The notes: a model not told the origin generated them from the sequence alone. Positions 41,828 through 50,860 are shown, counted from the first letter of the stretch. The stretch: DNA of 64,000 bases from Streptomyces canus (GCF_041435015.1 NZ_CP107989.1:5766001-5830000); one strand, 5' to 3'. Made by a program: numbers and translations.

Positions 41828-41980
41828 ACCTGTCACCGTTGTGCCCATGTCTTCGGCCACCGTCGCGATCGATGCGTTCATGACCGAACTGTCGAGTGCC
41901 ATGAGGAACTGACCGGCCGTGAGTGCCAACAGGACGATGCGCGTTGCCGCACTCTCACTGGTGCCTGCCCTGGGTGCCAT
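41828..41980 (-). pseudogene. N-terminal fragment of a DHA2-type MFS transporter
   Basis: About 51 codons from ATG 41978-41980 read MAPRAGTSESAATRIVLLAL, then AGQFLMALDSSVMNASIATV and AEDMGTTVTGV. This is the first helix and the periplasmic start of EmrB/QacA-type transporters. After TTVTGV the frame runs into unrelated arginine-rich sequence and stops, so over 90 percent of the gene is lost. The breakpoint lies near 41826. The tRNA gene is 218 bases away. In the 449-base gap 41749-42197 only this fragment and the terminator are seen. Confidence 0.75.
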
Positions 41981-42197
41981 GCGCGCATCGTCCCAGCCGC
42001 CCCAAAGGGCGATCCGCGACCCGCCCCGGGGGTCGACCGGTTGGCGGACCGAGGTCAGCGGAGTCGCTGTGCGAGAAGGGCGAGAGGGACAGCGAGGACG
42101 GCCCCACACCGCCTCTGCCCGCAGCCGCATGTGTGCCGCGCGCAGGAAAGCCCTCCCGCCCGACGGACGGAAGGGCTTCTGACCAGGTGTTTCTCCG

Positions 42198-42270
42198 TGC
42201 CCCCGGCAGGATTCGAACCTGCGACACCGGCTTTAGGAGAGCCGTGCTCTATCCCCTGAGCTACGAAGGC
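42198..42270 (-). tRNA. tRNA-Arg (anticodon CCU)
   Basis: The minus strand folds as a 73-base cloverleaf. The acceptor GCCTTCG pairs with CGGGGGC plus discriminator A, and the D-arm is GTAGCTCAGGGGATAGAGCA. The anticodon stem CGGCT/AGCCG encloses loop CTCCTAA with anticodon CCT, and the T-arm is GCAGG-TTCGAAT-CCTGC. CCA is not encoded. It reads AGG codons. It stands alone within a degraded island. Confidence 0.95.
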
Positions 42271-42404
42271 GCGACCTCGGGCAGACCGCTGAGGCGAAGA
42301 GGCGAGCAGAGCCCGCGTCACACGCCGCAGCGCCCGCCGGGGCGCTCGATCCACACGATACCGGATCGGCGCTCGGACGGGTGGTGCGGTCGGTGGGGTG
42401 CCGG

Positions 42405-42660
42405 TCAGCCGAGTGGGCCGGCGGCGCAGGGCAGGGTGGACAGGCGGGGGGCGTAGATCCACGCCTTGATGGTGGCGAGGGTGTCGCCGTCCTTGTTCAC
42501 GTGCGCCTGGGCGATCTCGATCCATGCCGGGGGTGAAGGGGAGGTTGATGTCCGCCTCGGGCAGGCACCAGTAGCCGCGGTCGGCGCACATGACGCGGAA
42601 GACGTGGGCGAGGGAGAACATGGTGCCGGCGGCGAAGATGTACCCCTGCAGCGCGGCCAT
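42405..42660 (-). pseudogene. Frameshifted small gene, product not recognised
   Basis: From ATG 42658-42660 the frame reads MAALQGYIFAAGTMFSLAHV, then CADRGYWCLPEADINLPFTP with GC-rich third positions. Coding then continues one frame away as AWIEIAQAHVNKDGDTLATI and KAWIYAPRLSTLPCAAGPLG to the TGA at 42405. The shift lies at a run of five C near 42532-42537. Upstream of the ATG another frame shows AALDEVKKADGPLSLPG, so a second disruption or a different start is possible. The spaced Cys and GYxxxxxxM pattern hints at a small exported or Rap1a-like protein, but I cannot name it. A homopolymer sequencing error is the alternative. Confidence 0.55.
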
Positions 42661-42809
42661 CGTGATGGACCCGGCAGGGAGAGCGGACCGTCCGCCTTCT
42701 TCACTTCGTCGAGCGCGGCAACTGACCGCGGTGAGCCGGTTGCTGACGCGGGCCGGGGCATGTGATTGCGTACGACGAGCGGGGCCCTGAACCGGCGCCG
42801 GGGCGGTCA

Positions 42810-43085
42810 CTCAAGGTGTGGAGGAGCAGGTCGTGGATCTCGGCGGCGGTTGCCTCGATCGGGGCGGCGCTCTGCTCGGCCCGGCACATGATCACCGCGC
42901 CTTCGACCGTGGCGATGACACCTCCTGCCGGCGGGCGGAGCCGGCGGTGGCCGAACGAGCAAGCGGGGGTGCGTCGTTGTTGGTCTGCACGGCCACTGCC
43001 GCGATCGGGCAGCCGGCCCTGAAGCCGCTCTCCTTGAGGCGCCACGCCGCCTCCGCAGGATCATCTGCCGGCACCTGCTCGCCTC
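42810..43085 (-). pseudogene. Remnant of a TetR-family regulator (C-terminal domain only)
   Basis: The minus strand encodes AAWRLKESGFRAGCPIAAVA in one frame and VIATVEGAVIMCRAEQSAAP plus ATAAEIHDLLLHTL in another. Together they match the TetR_C domain of the LmrA/YxaF group (RGCPIAAVAxE ... LVIAxVEGAxxLxRAxR). No N-terminal helix-turn-helix is found before the SDR start at 43159, so the gene has lost its DNA-binding part and carries at least one frameshift. It was probably the divergent repressor of the SDR gene. Nothing else coding is seen from 42271 to 43158. Confidence 0.65.
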
Positions 43086-43158
43086 CTGGACCGCCTCCCA
43101 CGACGATGCCGCTCCCGCCGACAGCCACTGACGGCACAGCTGGACAGAGAGGACCGAC

Positions 43159-43872
43159 ATGGCACTCATCCTGGTGACCGGCGCAGCCGCCGGGCTCGGG
43201 CGCGACACGGCGAACGCCTTGGCCGACGACGGGCACGACGTCGTCGTCCACGTCCGGAACCCGGCCCGGCTCGCCGACGCGGAGGACAGCGGCCGGTGGA
43301 AGGGCCTCATCACGGGGGACCTCGCCGATCTCGACGAGATCCGCGACATCGCCCGGCAGGCGGGCGGGTTCGGCCGCTTCGACACCGTCATCCACAACGC
43401 CGGCACCATGAACACCCGTGACGCGGGCACCGTCAACACGGTCGCGCCCTACCTGCTCACGGCCCTGATGGCCAAGCCGGCCAGGCTCGTCCACCTGAGC
43501 AGCTCCATGCACCGCACCGGCTCCACCGATCTGCGACGGCTGGCCGCCGGGTCCGCGTCCTACAGCGACAGCAAGCTGTGGGTCACCACCCTCGCGCTCG
43601 CTTTCGCGTCCCGGTGGGAAGGCACCACGAGCCACGCGGTCGACCCCGGGTGGGTGCCCACGCGAATGGGCGGCGCCGGCGCACCGGACGATCTGACCGA
43701 GGGGCACCGGACCCAGGTGTGGCTCGCCACGCACGACGACGTGACCCCGCGCACCGGTGGCTACTGGTATCACCGGCGGACGCAGACACCGCACCCGGCG
43801 GCGCGGGACGAAGAGTTCCAGGCCCGCCTCATCCGGTTCCTGGAGAGCCACACAGGCGTTCCGCTCGACTGA
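43159..43872 (+). CDS. SDR-family NAD(P)-dependent oxidoreductase
   Basis: This 237-residue classical SDR starts at ATG 43159 with GAGAGGAC upstream. ALILVTGAAAGLGRDTANAL is the TGxxxGxG motif, VIHNAGTM the NNAG equivalent, LVHLSSSMHRTG the catalytic Ser strand, and YSDSKLW the Tyr-Lys pair. DPGWVPTRMGG follows. Its substrate is unknown. The remnant of a TetR regulator lies divergently upstream, and an intact TetR gene lies 67 bases downstream on the same strand. Confidence 0.92.
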   Translation: MALILVTGAAAGLGRDTANALADDGHDVVVHVRNPARLADAEDSGRWKGLITGDLADLDEIRDIARQAGGFGRFDTVIHNAGTMNTRDAGTVNTVAPYLLTALMAKPARLVHLSSSMHRTGSTDLRRLAAGSASYSDSKLWVTTLALAFASRWEGTTSHAVDPGWVPTRMGGAGAPDDLTEGHRTQVWLATHDDVTPRTGGYWYHRRTQTPHPAARDEEFQARLIRFLESHTGVPLD

Positions 43873-43910
43873 CGCAAGTCGGTGGCGGTGTGCACAGCAC
43901 GCAAATGGAT

Positions 43911-43935
43911 AGGTCAATCCGATTGCTAGAGTGAC
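43911..43935. promoter_or_regulatory. Operator-like palindromes and -10 box before the TetR gene
   Basis: GGTCA and TGACC flank 15 bases, and CAATCCGATTG (5-base arms, centre C) lies inside. TAGAGT at 43926-43931 fits a -10 box that would give a nearly leaderless transcript from ATG 43940. Overlap of operator and promoter suits autoregulation. Confidence 0.5.
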
Positions 43936-43939
43936 CGGT

Positions 43940-44635
43940 ATGCCCCCTGGTGCCCAGCACTCCGAAGGCCCGGCCGCTCAGCCGCTGCGCAGTGACGCCG
44001 AGCGCAACCGGGAGCGGATCATCGCCGCTGCCCGCACGGTGTTCGCACGCGACGGCCTGAACGCGTCCATGGCCTCCGTGGCCCGCGAGGCGGGCGTGGG
44101 GATCGCGACCATGTTCCGCCGCTTCCCCACGAAGGAGGAACTGGTCGACGCCGTCTTCTCCGACCGCATGGGTGCCTACCTCGACGTGGTCACCGTCGCC
44201 CTGGACGACCCCGACCCCTGGAACGGCTTCGTCGGCTACCTCGAGACCGCCTGCGCGATGCAGGCCGCCGACAGCGGCTTCGCCGACATCCTGACCATGA
44301 CCTTCCCCACCGCCAAGGTTCTGGAGGAACGCCGCAACCGGGCGTACGAGGCCATGCTGGTCCTCATCGACCGCGCCAAGGCCACCGGCCGCCTGCGCGA
44401 GGACTTCGACCCCTCGGACCTGGTACTGATCCACATGGCCAACGCCGGTGTCGTCAACGCCACCGGCGACGCCGCCCCGGACGCCTGGCGGCGCGTCGTC
44501 GCCCTGATCATCCAGTCCCTCGAGGCCCCGGCGCGCGGCCCCCTGCCCGCCTCGCCCGGCCACGAACCCCTCTACAAGGCCATGCTCCGCGCCGGTCAGG
44601 GCACTTCCGCACCGCCCTCGGGCAAGAGCGGCTGA
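43940..44635 (+). CDS. TetR/AcrR-family transcriptional regulator
   Basis: The 231-residue protein has the TetR N-terminal domain at about 20-65: RSDAERNRERIIAAARTVFA, then MASVAREAGVGIATMFRRFP and TKEELVDAVF. The ligand domain contains DSGFADILTMTFPTAKVLEE and FDPSDLVLIHMANAGVVNA, typical of the SACE_7040-type TetR_C group. ATG 43940 is preferred; GTG 43931 falls in the -10 box. It lies downstream of an SDR gene on the same strand, its likely target along with itself. Confidence 0.92.
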   Translation: MPPGAQHSEGPAAQPLRSDAERNRERIIAAARTVFARDGLNASMASVAREAGVGIATMFRRFPTKEELVDAVFSDRMGAYLDVVTVALDDPDPWNGFVGYLETACAMQAADSGFADILTMTFPTAKVLEERRNRAYEAMLVLIDRAKATGRLREDFDPSDLVLIHMANAGVVNATGDAAPDAWRRVVALIIQSLEAPARGPLPASPGHEPLYKAMLRAGQGTSAPPSGKSG

Positions 44636-44646
44636 CCGCGGGGGCG

Positions 44647-46272
44647 TCAGAGGAGGGGGACCCGGGTGAAGCGGCTCGCCGTGTGGAGTTCGGTCTCCAT
44701 ACGGGTCGCCGTGAGACGCAGTTCGGGGAGGATCTCCGCCACGCATTCCTCGGCCGTGCGGCCCGCCGCGTGCAGGGCCACGTTCAGGGCGGCGACGACC
44801 CGGCCCGTACGGTCGCGGACGGGGACGGCAAGGGTACGAAGCCCGTCCTCCCAGTTCTCGTCCAGCAGGGCGTAGCCCTGGGTGCGGACGCGGTCGAAGT
44901 CGGCGGAGCCCTCCGTGTCCGCCAGCAGGACCCGGCCCAGGGAGGTCGCCGAGGCCGGCAGGCGGGTGCCGGTCCTGATGTCCACGCCCATGATCCGCGG
45001 GGACACGGCCCGCGCCGTGTACTGGATCTCCGCCCCCTCGCCCGATCCCCCCGGCACCAGGACCGCCAGTGCCGTCGACTCCCTCACCCGTGCCGAGAGG
45101 TCGGCCAGGTGCGGGGCCGCGATGCGCGGGAGGGTCGTACGGGAGAGGGGTGGGAAGCCCAGGGACAGGACCCGCGGGGTGAGGCCGAAGGTGCGTGACT
45201 CCGGCTGCTGGCGGACCAGGCCCAGGTGTTCGTAGGTGATCAGGGCCCGGCGGGCCGTCGCCCTCGCCAGGCCGGTCGCCCGGGCCACGTCCGTCAGCGT
45301 CAGCGCGGCCCTGCCCTCACCGAACGCCGTCAGGACCGTCAGGCCGCGGGCGAGGGACTCGATGAACTCCCGGCCCAGTTCGTTCTTGGCCGCGCCGATC
45401 CAGGAGGCCGATCCCGAGGGGGGCGGGCCCGGGTCCGGGTCCGGGGTGGACGCCAGTTCGCGTTCCATCTCCGCCACCGTCGCCCGCAGTCGGGGCAGCA
45501 GGGACTCGCGCAGATCCGTCGCGGTGTGGCGGCTGGTGTGGCTCACGACGTTCGCCACGCAGGCGATCCGGGCCGTGCTCGGGTCCCGTACGGGAACGGA
45601 GACCGCCACCAGCCCCGGCTCGATCAACTGGTCGTCCAGCGCCCAGCCGTCCCTTCCCGCCTGCGCCGCCTTCGCCTCGAACTCCCCTTCCCCGGCCGGG
45701 AGTTCCCGAGGCGGTACGGCGGGAAAGCCCCGGTCCTCCGGGTCCGCCGCCCGGCGGTCGCGCCAGGCCCGCCAGTCGGCGTCGCTCCACTCGGACGCGA
45801 ACAGGGGCCCCGGCGCGGTGCGTTCGGCGGGGAGCAGGTCGCCGATGCGGAAGCTCAGGGACATCGCGCGGCGGCGGGTGGCCTGGTGGATGAAGCGGAT
45901 GCCGTCGCGGTCGGCGACCGCCAGCGACACCGACTCGTCCAGCTCGTCGGCGAGCGCGTCGGCCCGCCCGGACAGCAGAGCGGGCAGCCGCAGGGCGGCG
46001 AGATAGGCGTTGCCGAGTTCCATCAGCCGGGGGGTGATCACCGCGTCCCGGCCGTCCAGGCGGACGTATCCCATGCGGGCCAGCGTGGACGTGATGCGGT
46101 CGACCGTGGAACGCGCCAGGCCCGTCGCCCGCTCCAGAGCGCTCGCACTCAGCGTCCCGCCCGCCTCGGTCAGCTCCCGCAGCACGCCGACCCCCCGGAT
46201 CAGCGGCGCGACCGCCTCGGCCGGCACGGCGGACTCCGGCACCGGCAGGGATGTGGGCGTGTCAGCGGGCAT
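44647..46272 (-). CDS. Tandem double IclR-family regulator
   Basis: The 541-residue protein is two complete IclR proteins joined end to end. Half 1 (about 22-270) has the HTH LSASALERATGLARSTVDRI and effector domain FIHQATRRRAMSLSFRIGDL. Half 2 (about 300-541) has LTLTDVARATGLARATARRA and an effector domain with IMGVDIRTGTRLPASATSLG, the PcaR/PobR-type motif. IclR proteins normally act as dimers or tetramers of 250-residue chains. A fused pair could bind a tetramer-type operator as one dimer. Regulators with PcaR-like motifs often control aromatic acid catabolism; no such genes are adjacent. Confidence 0.9.
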   Translation of the reverse strand: MPADTPTSLPVPESAVPAEAVAPLIRGVGVLRELTEAGGTLSASALERATGLARSTVDRITSTLARMGYVRLDGRDAVITPRLMELGNAYLAALRLPALLSGRADALADELDESVSLAVADRDGIRFIHQATRRRAMSLSFRIGDLLPAERTAPGPLFASEWSDADWRAWRDRRAADPEDRGFPAVPPRELPAGEGEFEAKAAQAGRDGWALDDQLIEPGLVAVSVPVRDPSTARIACVANVVSHTSRHTATDLRESLLPRLRATVAEMERELASTPDPDPGPPPSGSASWIGAAKNELGREFIESLARGLTVLTAFGEGRAALTLTDVARATGLARATARRALITYEHLGLVRQQPESRTFGLTPRVLSLGFPPLSRTTLPRIAAPHLADLSARVRESTALAVLVPGGSGEGAEIQYTARAVSPRIMGVDIRTGTRLPASATSLGRVLLADTEGSADFDRVRTQGYALLDENWEDGLRTLAVPVRDRTGRVVAALNVALHAAGRTAEECVAEILPELRLTATRMETELHTASRFTRVPLL

Positions 46273-46369
46273 CGGTTCTCCGGTACGGCGGTCGCGGGAC
46301 GCCTACGGTAATCCGAACGTCGGTCGCGGCACGCCCGCGGTCATCCGACTCGGCACCTTCGCCCCGCGC

Positions 46370-47647
46370 CTACTCCCTTGTGACCCGCACCCGGTAGTCG
46401 CCGTCCCCGTCCGCCCCCACCACCCGCACCCGGACCCCCTGGCCCGGATCCCGGAACTCCTCGCCGACCGCGAAGGACGCGTCCGAGAGTTCCGCGTGGA
46501 CGTTGGGGCTGCGCGTGCACCCCCCGCTGTTGCGCCGCGAGTCGTACACCCGCACCGGGCCCCGCCCGGTGTCCACGTCCGCGTCGACCTTGTAGACGAG
46601 GACCCCCGGCCGGCACACCGTCTCGTCGTTGCCCTCGCGGGTGCGGAGCTCGACCGCGTAGCCGGTGCGGCCGCCGAGGGGGACGAAGAGGAGTTTGGTG
46701 CCGAGTCCGGGCCGGGCCAGCGGGGTCAGGGTGTACTCCGAAGCCCCGCGCGCCGTCACGCAGTTGACCTGTGTCGCGTCCAGCCAGCCCAGCTTCCACT
46801 TGTGCCAGCCGAGGAGGTCGTTGTTGGCACCCCAGTCCTCGCTCATGATGTCCCAGTGGCCGACCGCGCTCCCGCCCGCCTGGGTGTAGAGGTCGGGCAG
46901 GCCGAAGACATGGCCGTTCTCGTGGGGCAGGACCCGGTAGCCGGTCTGCGCGTAGGAGCCGGAGCCGTCGTCCTGGCGGGAGTAGACGAAGGAGGCGTTG
47001 GCGACCGGGACGCCGTCGGCGACCGGGGCGTCGGGGTTGCCGGCGAAGCTCACCGACAGGACCGTGTCGAGGGCGGAGGGGCCGGCGTTCGGGGTGACCA
47101 GCACGTTCAGGAAGTCGTAGGAGCGGAAGTCCACCGTGGGATCGGCGGCGGTCACGATGTCCTGGACCAGCCGGCGGTAGCCCGGGTCGAAGGGGGCGCC
47201 GCGCTCTATGCCGTAGGCCCGGAAGGACTTCGGCATGCGCAGCCAGTCGGTGATCGGGGCCTCGGGGCGGTAGTCGAGACGGCCGTAGGAACTGGTGCGG
47301 AACCAGTCCTGGGTCTTCGGGAAGAACTCGCGGAAGCGGTCGAGCGCGGGCCCGGAGCCGGGAGCGTCGGAGAAGTCGATCATCAGGGTGAGGGCGTGGA
47401 CGGTGCCGGTGGAGCGGGAGTAGCCGCCGGGCGTGGGCAGGCCCTCGGACATCTGGACCGCCGGGCCGCCGCTGATCAGACAGGCGCCGTGGGCGTCGGA
47501 GCGGGCCACGGCGATCGGACCGGCGGTCGTGGCACCCGGAGCGAGGCGCTCGGTGCCTGCCGAGGTGCTGACCGCGAGGGTCAGCGCGGTCACGAACACG
47601 AGGGCGGCGACACGGCGCGGGCGTATGCGACGACTGGTCCACGGCAT
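46370..47647 (-). CDS. Secreted M6-family metalloprotease
   Basis: The 425-residue protein has a signal peptide (RRIRPRRVAALVFVTALTLA, cleavage near residue 30). The M6 catalytic domain is marked by HALTLMIDFSDAPG, FFPKTQDWFRTSSYGRLDYR, and the zinc motif VLPHENGHVFGLPDLY (HExGHxxGLPDLY). GHWDIMSEDWGANND is the Met-turn region. M6 enzymes include immune inhibitor A; here it is an extracellular protease without the PKD domain of longer members. It is divergent from a TetR gene, and no dedicated regulator is evident. Confidence 0.92.
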   Translation of the reverse strand: MPWTSRRIRPRRVAALVFVTALTLAVSTSAGTERLAPGATTAGPIAVARSDAHGACLISGGPAVQMSEGLPTPGGYSRSTGTVHALTLMIDFSDAPGSGPALDRFREFFPKTQDWFRTSSYGRLDYRPEAPITDWLRMPKSFRAYGIERGAPFDPGYRRLVQDIVTAADPTVDFRSYDFLNVLVTPNAGPSALDTVLSVSFAGNPDAPVADGVPVANASFVYSRQDDGSGSYAQTGYRVLPHENGHVFGLPDLYTQAGGSAVGHWDIMSEDWGANNDLLGWHKWKLGWLDATQVNCVTARGASEYTLTPLARPGLGTKLLFVPLGGRTGYAVELRTREGNDETVCRPGVLVYKVDADVDTGRGPVRVYDSRRNSGGCTRSPNVHAELSDASFAVGEEFRDPGQGVRVRVVGADGDGDYRVRVTRE

Positions 47648-47810
47648 GCGGGCACCCTTCGGAGCGCGGCAGCCGCTGGTCGGAAGGCTGCACCTTCTCG
47701 ATCACCCTCTTCCGGGGGAGGGGGCGACGCGCGCTGGAGGAGACCGAACGTGGGTACCGCCAGATCTGTGACTCAGGTCACAACATGATTTCTCCTCAAC
47801 CTGAAATAAC

Positions 47811-47827
47811 CGGGGAGCGTCTCCCCG
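47811..47827. promoter_or_regulatory. Candidate TetR operator hairpin
   Basis: CGGGGAG and CTCCCCG flank a 3-base centre. TTTAGACG follows and overlaps a possible -10 region, 75 bases before the TetR start at 47902. Confidence 0.55.
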
Positions 47828-47901
47828 TTTAGACGTGTGTCCGAGCGAAACGGGGACCGAATCCCCGGATCGCGGAAACCAGACCCCGAGGGGAGCACAC
47901 C

Positions 47902-48546
47902 GTGACCGCCACGACGACCGCGCAGCGCAAGGCGCCCCGGCCCCGCGCCGACGCCCTGCGCAACCGCGAGCGGATCGTCACCGCCGCCAGCGAGATGTTC
48001 ACCGAGTTCGGCCCCGACGTGCCGCTCGACGAGATCGCCCGCCGGGCCGGCGTGGGCAACGCCACGGTGTACCGCAACTTCCCCGACCGCGACGCGCTCG
48101 TCCGTGAGGTCGTCTGCTCCGTCATGGACCGGACGGCGGAGGCGGCCGAGCTCGCGCTCGCGGCGACCGGGGACGCCTTCGGCGCGCTGGAGCGCTTCGT
48201 GCACACCGCCGCCGACGAGCGGATCACCGCACTGTGCCCGATGGTCCAGAGCACCTTCGACCAGTACCACCCCGACCTGGTGGCCGCACGCGAACGCATC
48301 GAGCAGCTCGTCGAGCAGCTCATGGACCGGGCCAGGGCGGCCGGTCAGCTGCGCGGCGACGTGAGCGTCGGTGACCTGATGGTCGCCGTGGCCCAGCTGT
48401 CCCGGCCCCCGGCCGGCATCGGCTGCCTCACCCTGGACGGGTTCGTGCACCGCACCCTTCAGCTGTTCCTGGACGGACTGCGGGCCCCGGCCCGGTCCCG
48501 CCTGCCGGGTGCGGCGCTGACCATGGAGGACCTCCGCCAGGCCTGA
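47902..48546 (+). CDS. TetR/AcrR-family regulator of the adjacent MFS exporter
   Basis: This 214-residue protein starts at GTG 47902 with GAGGGGAG 7 bases upstream. Its HTH spans about 20-65: RADALRNRERIVTAASEMFT, VPLDEIARRAGVGNATVYRN. The ligand domain shows LSRPPAGIGCLTLDGFVHRT. It is followed after 132 bases on the same strand by a DHA2-type MFS gene, a common drug-responsive pair in Streptomyces. It probably represses both genes until a toxic ligand binds. Confidence 0.92.
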   Translation: MTATTTAQRKAPRPRADALRNRERIVTAASEMFTEFGPDVPLDEIARRAGVGNATVYRNFPDRDALVREVVCSVMDRTAEAAELALAATGDAFGALERFVHTAADERITALCPMVQSTFDQYHPDLVAARERIEQLVEQLMDRARAAGQLRGDVSVGDLMVAVAQLSRPPAGIGCLTLDGFVHRTLQLFLDGLRAPARSRLPGAALTMEDLRQA

Positions 48547-48678
48547 TCCGACGAGAACCGATTAGTTCAGAGCGCGAGAACAGTCACTTACAACGACTTT
48601 CGACCGGCCGTCACCGAAGACGGACCGTCCCCTCAAGACATCTTTTTTCCGTCCCGAAGTACCGGAGTGGGTACCCCC

Positions 48679-50220
48679 ATGTCTGAAACAGCCGCAAAGG
48701 CACCCGGCGCACCGGCCACGTCCGGTGACGCCAACCGCTGGAAAGCGCTCGTCTTCATCGCGCTCGCCCAGCTGATGGTCGTCCTCGACGCCACCATCGT
48801 GAACATCGCCCTGCCGTCCGCCCAGACCGACCTGGGCATCTCCGACGGCAACCGTCAGTGGGTCGTCACGGCCTACGCCCTCGCCTTCGGTGGCCTCCTG
48901 CTCTTCGGCGGCCGCATAGCCGACCTGTGGGGCCGCAAGAACGCCTTCGTGGTCGGCCTGATCGGCTTCGCGCTGGCCTCCGCACTGGGCGGCGCGGCCA
49001 CCAGCGGCGCCATGATGTTCGGCGCCCGTGCCCTCCAGGGCGTCTTCGGCGCGCTGCTCGCGCCCGCCGCGCTCTCCCTGCTCGCCGTGATGTTCACGGA
49101 CGCCAAGGAGCGCGCCAAGGCCTTCGGCATCTACGGCGCGATCGCCGGTGGCGGCGGCGCCGTGGGCTTCATCCTCGGCGGTGTGCTGACCGAGTACATG
49201 AACTGGCGCTGGACCTTCTTCGTGAACATCCCGTTCGCGATCGTGGCCGCGCTCGGCGCGTACTTCGTCATCCGTGAGCCCGAGGGCGGCCGCAACCGCA
49301 ACCCGCTCGACATCCCCGGCGTCCTGCTGTCCACCCTGGGCCTGGTCGCGCTGGTCTACGGCTTCACCCGCGCCGAGTCCAACGGCTGGGGCGACTCCGT
49401 GACCGTCGGCATGTTCGTCGCGTCGGCCGTCCTGCTGACCGCCTTCGTCGTCACCGAGGCCAGGGTCAAGGCCCCGCTGCTGCCGCTGCGTGTGATCACC
49501 GACCGCAACCGCGGCGGGATCTACCTCTCCCTCGGCATCGCGATCATCGCGATGTTCGGCACCTTCCTGTTCCTCACCTACTACCTGCAGATCGTGAAGG
49601 GCTTCTCGCCGATCAAGACCGGCTTCGCCTTCATGCCGATGATCGTCGGCATGATGGTCGGCTCGACCCAGATCGGCACCCGTCTGATGACCCGCCTGCC
49701 GGCCCGCCTGCTGATGGGCCCCGGCTTCCTGGTCGCCGCGGTCGGCATGCTCCTGATGACCCAGCTGGAGATCGGCTCGTCGTACGCCTCGACGATCCTG
49801 CCGGCGATGCTGCTGCTCGGCCTCGGCATGGGTACGGCCTTCATGCCCGCCATGTCCCTGGCCACCCTGGGCGTCGAGCCCCGGGACGCCGGTGTCGCCT
49901 CCGCGATGGTCAACACCTCGCAGCAGGTGGGCGGCGCGATCGGTACGGCCCTGCTGAACACGATCGCCGCCTCCGCCACGACCTCCTACATCGCCGACCA
50001 CATCGGCTCCGCGACCTCCAAGTCGCAGCAGCAGCTGGTCGCGCTGGAGGGCCAGGTGCACGGCTACACCAACGCGATCTGGTTCGCCGTCGGCATGCTG
50101 GTGCTCGCCGCCGCGATCGTCGTGACCCTCGTCAACGCCGGCCGCCCGGACACGACCGCCGTGACCGGGTCCGGAGAGGGCGCCGAGGAGGAGCTGGCGA
50201 TCCCGGTCGTCGCCCACTGA
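48679..50220 (+). CDS. DHA2-family MFS multidrug exporter (EmrB/QacA type)
   Basis: This 513-residue protein has 14 predicted helices. RWKALVFIALAQLMVVLDAT (motif D1) and GGRIADLWGRKNAFVVGLIG (motif A) are typical of DHA2 drug:proton antiporters, and GAIAGGGGAVGFILGGVLTE is motif C of antiporters. It should export hydrophobic drugs with proton exchange. Start ATG 48679 is assumed, with GGAG 11 bases upstream. Third codon positions are nearly all G or C, as if highly expressed. It lies in tandem behind its TetR regulator. Confidence 0.93.
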   Translation: MSETAAKAPGAPATSGDANRWKALVFIALAQLMVVLDATIVNIALPSAQTDLGISDGNRQWVVTAYALAFGGLLLFGGRIADLWGRKNAFVVGLIGFALASALGGAATSGAMMFGARALQGVFGALLAPAALSLLAVMFTDAKERAKAFGIYGAIAGGGGAVGFILGGVLTEYMNWRWTFFVNIPFAIVAALGAYFVIREPEGGRNRNPLDIPGVLLSTLGLVALVYGFTRAESNGWGDSVTVGMFVASAVLLTAFVVTEARVKAPLLPLRVITDRNRGGIYLSLGIAIIAMFGTFLFLTYYLQIVKGFSPIKTGFAFMPMIVGMMVGSTQIGTRLMTRLPARLLMGPGFLVAAVGMLLMTQLEIGSSYASTILPAMLLLGLGMGTAFMPAMSLATLGVEPRDAGVASAMVNTSQQVGGAIGTALLNTIAASATTSYIADHIGSATSKSQQQLVALEGQVHGYTNAIWFAVGMLVLAAAIVVTLVNAGRPDTTAVTGSGEGAEEELAIPVVAH

Positions 50221-50326
50221 CGGCGGCCGGCCGGTCGTACCCCTTCGAGAACCACGTACGTACGGGGAAGGGGACGCCCCGTACGTACGACCCCAGGAAC
50301 TGCCCTGGTCCCGCTGAGTGAGCGGC

Positions 50327-50836
50327 TCAGCGGAGCCAGGGCAGATCCGCGCCCGCCTCGTTCGGCTGAAGTCCCTCGGCGACGATCTGCATGATCTCGC
50401 CGAGGGACTTCTGCTGTTCCGGGGTGAGCCGGTCGAAGACGGCGTTGCGTACGGCCCGCACATGGCCGGGCGCGGCGCCCCGCAGCATCTCCAGGCCCGG
50501 GTCCGTGAGCACCGCGAACTGGCCGCGCTTGTCGTCCGGGCAGTCCTCGCGGCGCACCCAGCCGTTGCGCTCCAGGCGGGCGATCGCGTGGGAGAGGCGG
50601 GACCGGGTGATCTTCGCCTTCATGGCCAATTCAGTCATCCGCAGCCGCCGGTCCGGGGCCTCGGCCAGCCCCACGAGCAGCCCGTAGTAGATGTGCGGCA
50701 TGCCGGCGTCCCGCTGGAGCTGGCGGTCGAGGTGATCCTCGAGGAGGGTCGTGGCGTGCACATAGGAACGCCAGATGCGCTGCTCTTCGTCGTCGAGCCA
50801 CTGGGGCTCCTCGTCGGGGACGGATGCCGTGTTCAT
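50327..50836 (-). CDS. MarR-family regulator
   Basis: This 169-residue protein has the MarR winged helix: LEDHLDRQLQRDAGMPHIYY, LRMTELAMKAKITRSRLSHA and RREDCPDDKRGQFAVLTDPG. ATG 50834-50836 (MNTASVPDEE) is chosen as the start. It is divergent from an extradiol dioxygenase gene, and two AT-rich palindromes lie between. In Bacillus the MarR-type MhqR represses similar dioxygenases and responds to quinones, so quinone or catechol sensing is plausible. Confidence 0.93.
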   Translation of the reverse strand: MNTASVPDEEPQWLDDEEQRIWRSYVHATTLLEDHLDRQLQRDAGMPHIYYGLLVGLAEAPDRRLRMTELAMKAKITRSRLSHAIARLERNGWVRREDCPDDKRGQFAVLTDPGLEMLRGAAPGHVRAVRNAVFDRLTPEQQKSLGEIMQIVAEGLQPNEAGADLPWLR

Positions 50837-50860
50837 GTACCCCACTCTACGAGCTTTCTC

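Noticed and set aside
38824..41829. 1000-codon minus-strand frame across helR, DoxX and HxlR
   Set aside because: It runs through several real genes on both strands and has no recognisable domain or start signal.
42198..42270. Integrated mobile element at the tRNA
   Set aside because: No integrase, excisionase or second att copy is visible; only degraded fragments remain, so an element is not claimed.
48562..50463. Long minus-strand frame opposite the DHA2 exporter
   Set aside because: Low-complexity Gly/Arg/His/Asp composition, mirror of the strongly GC3-biased exporter gene.
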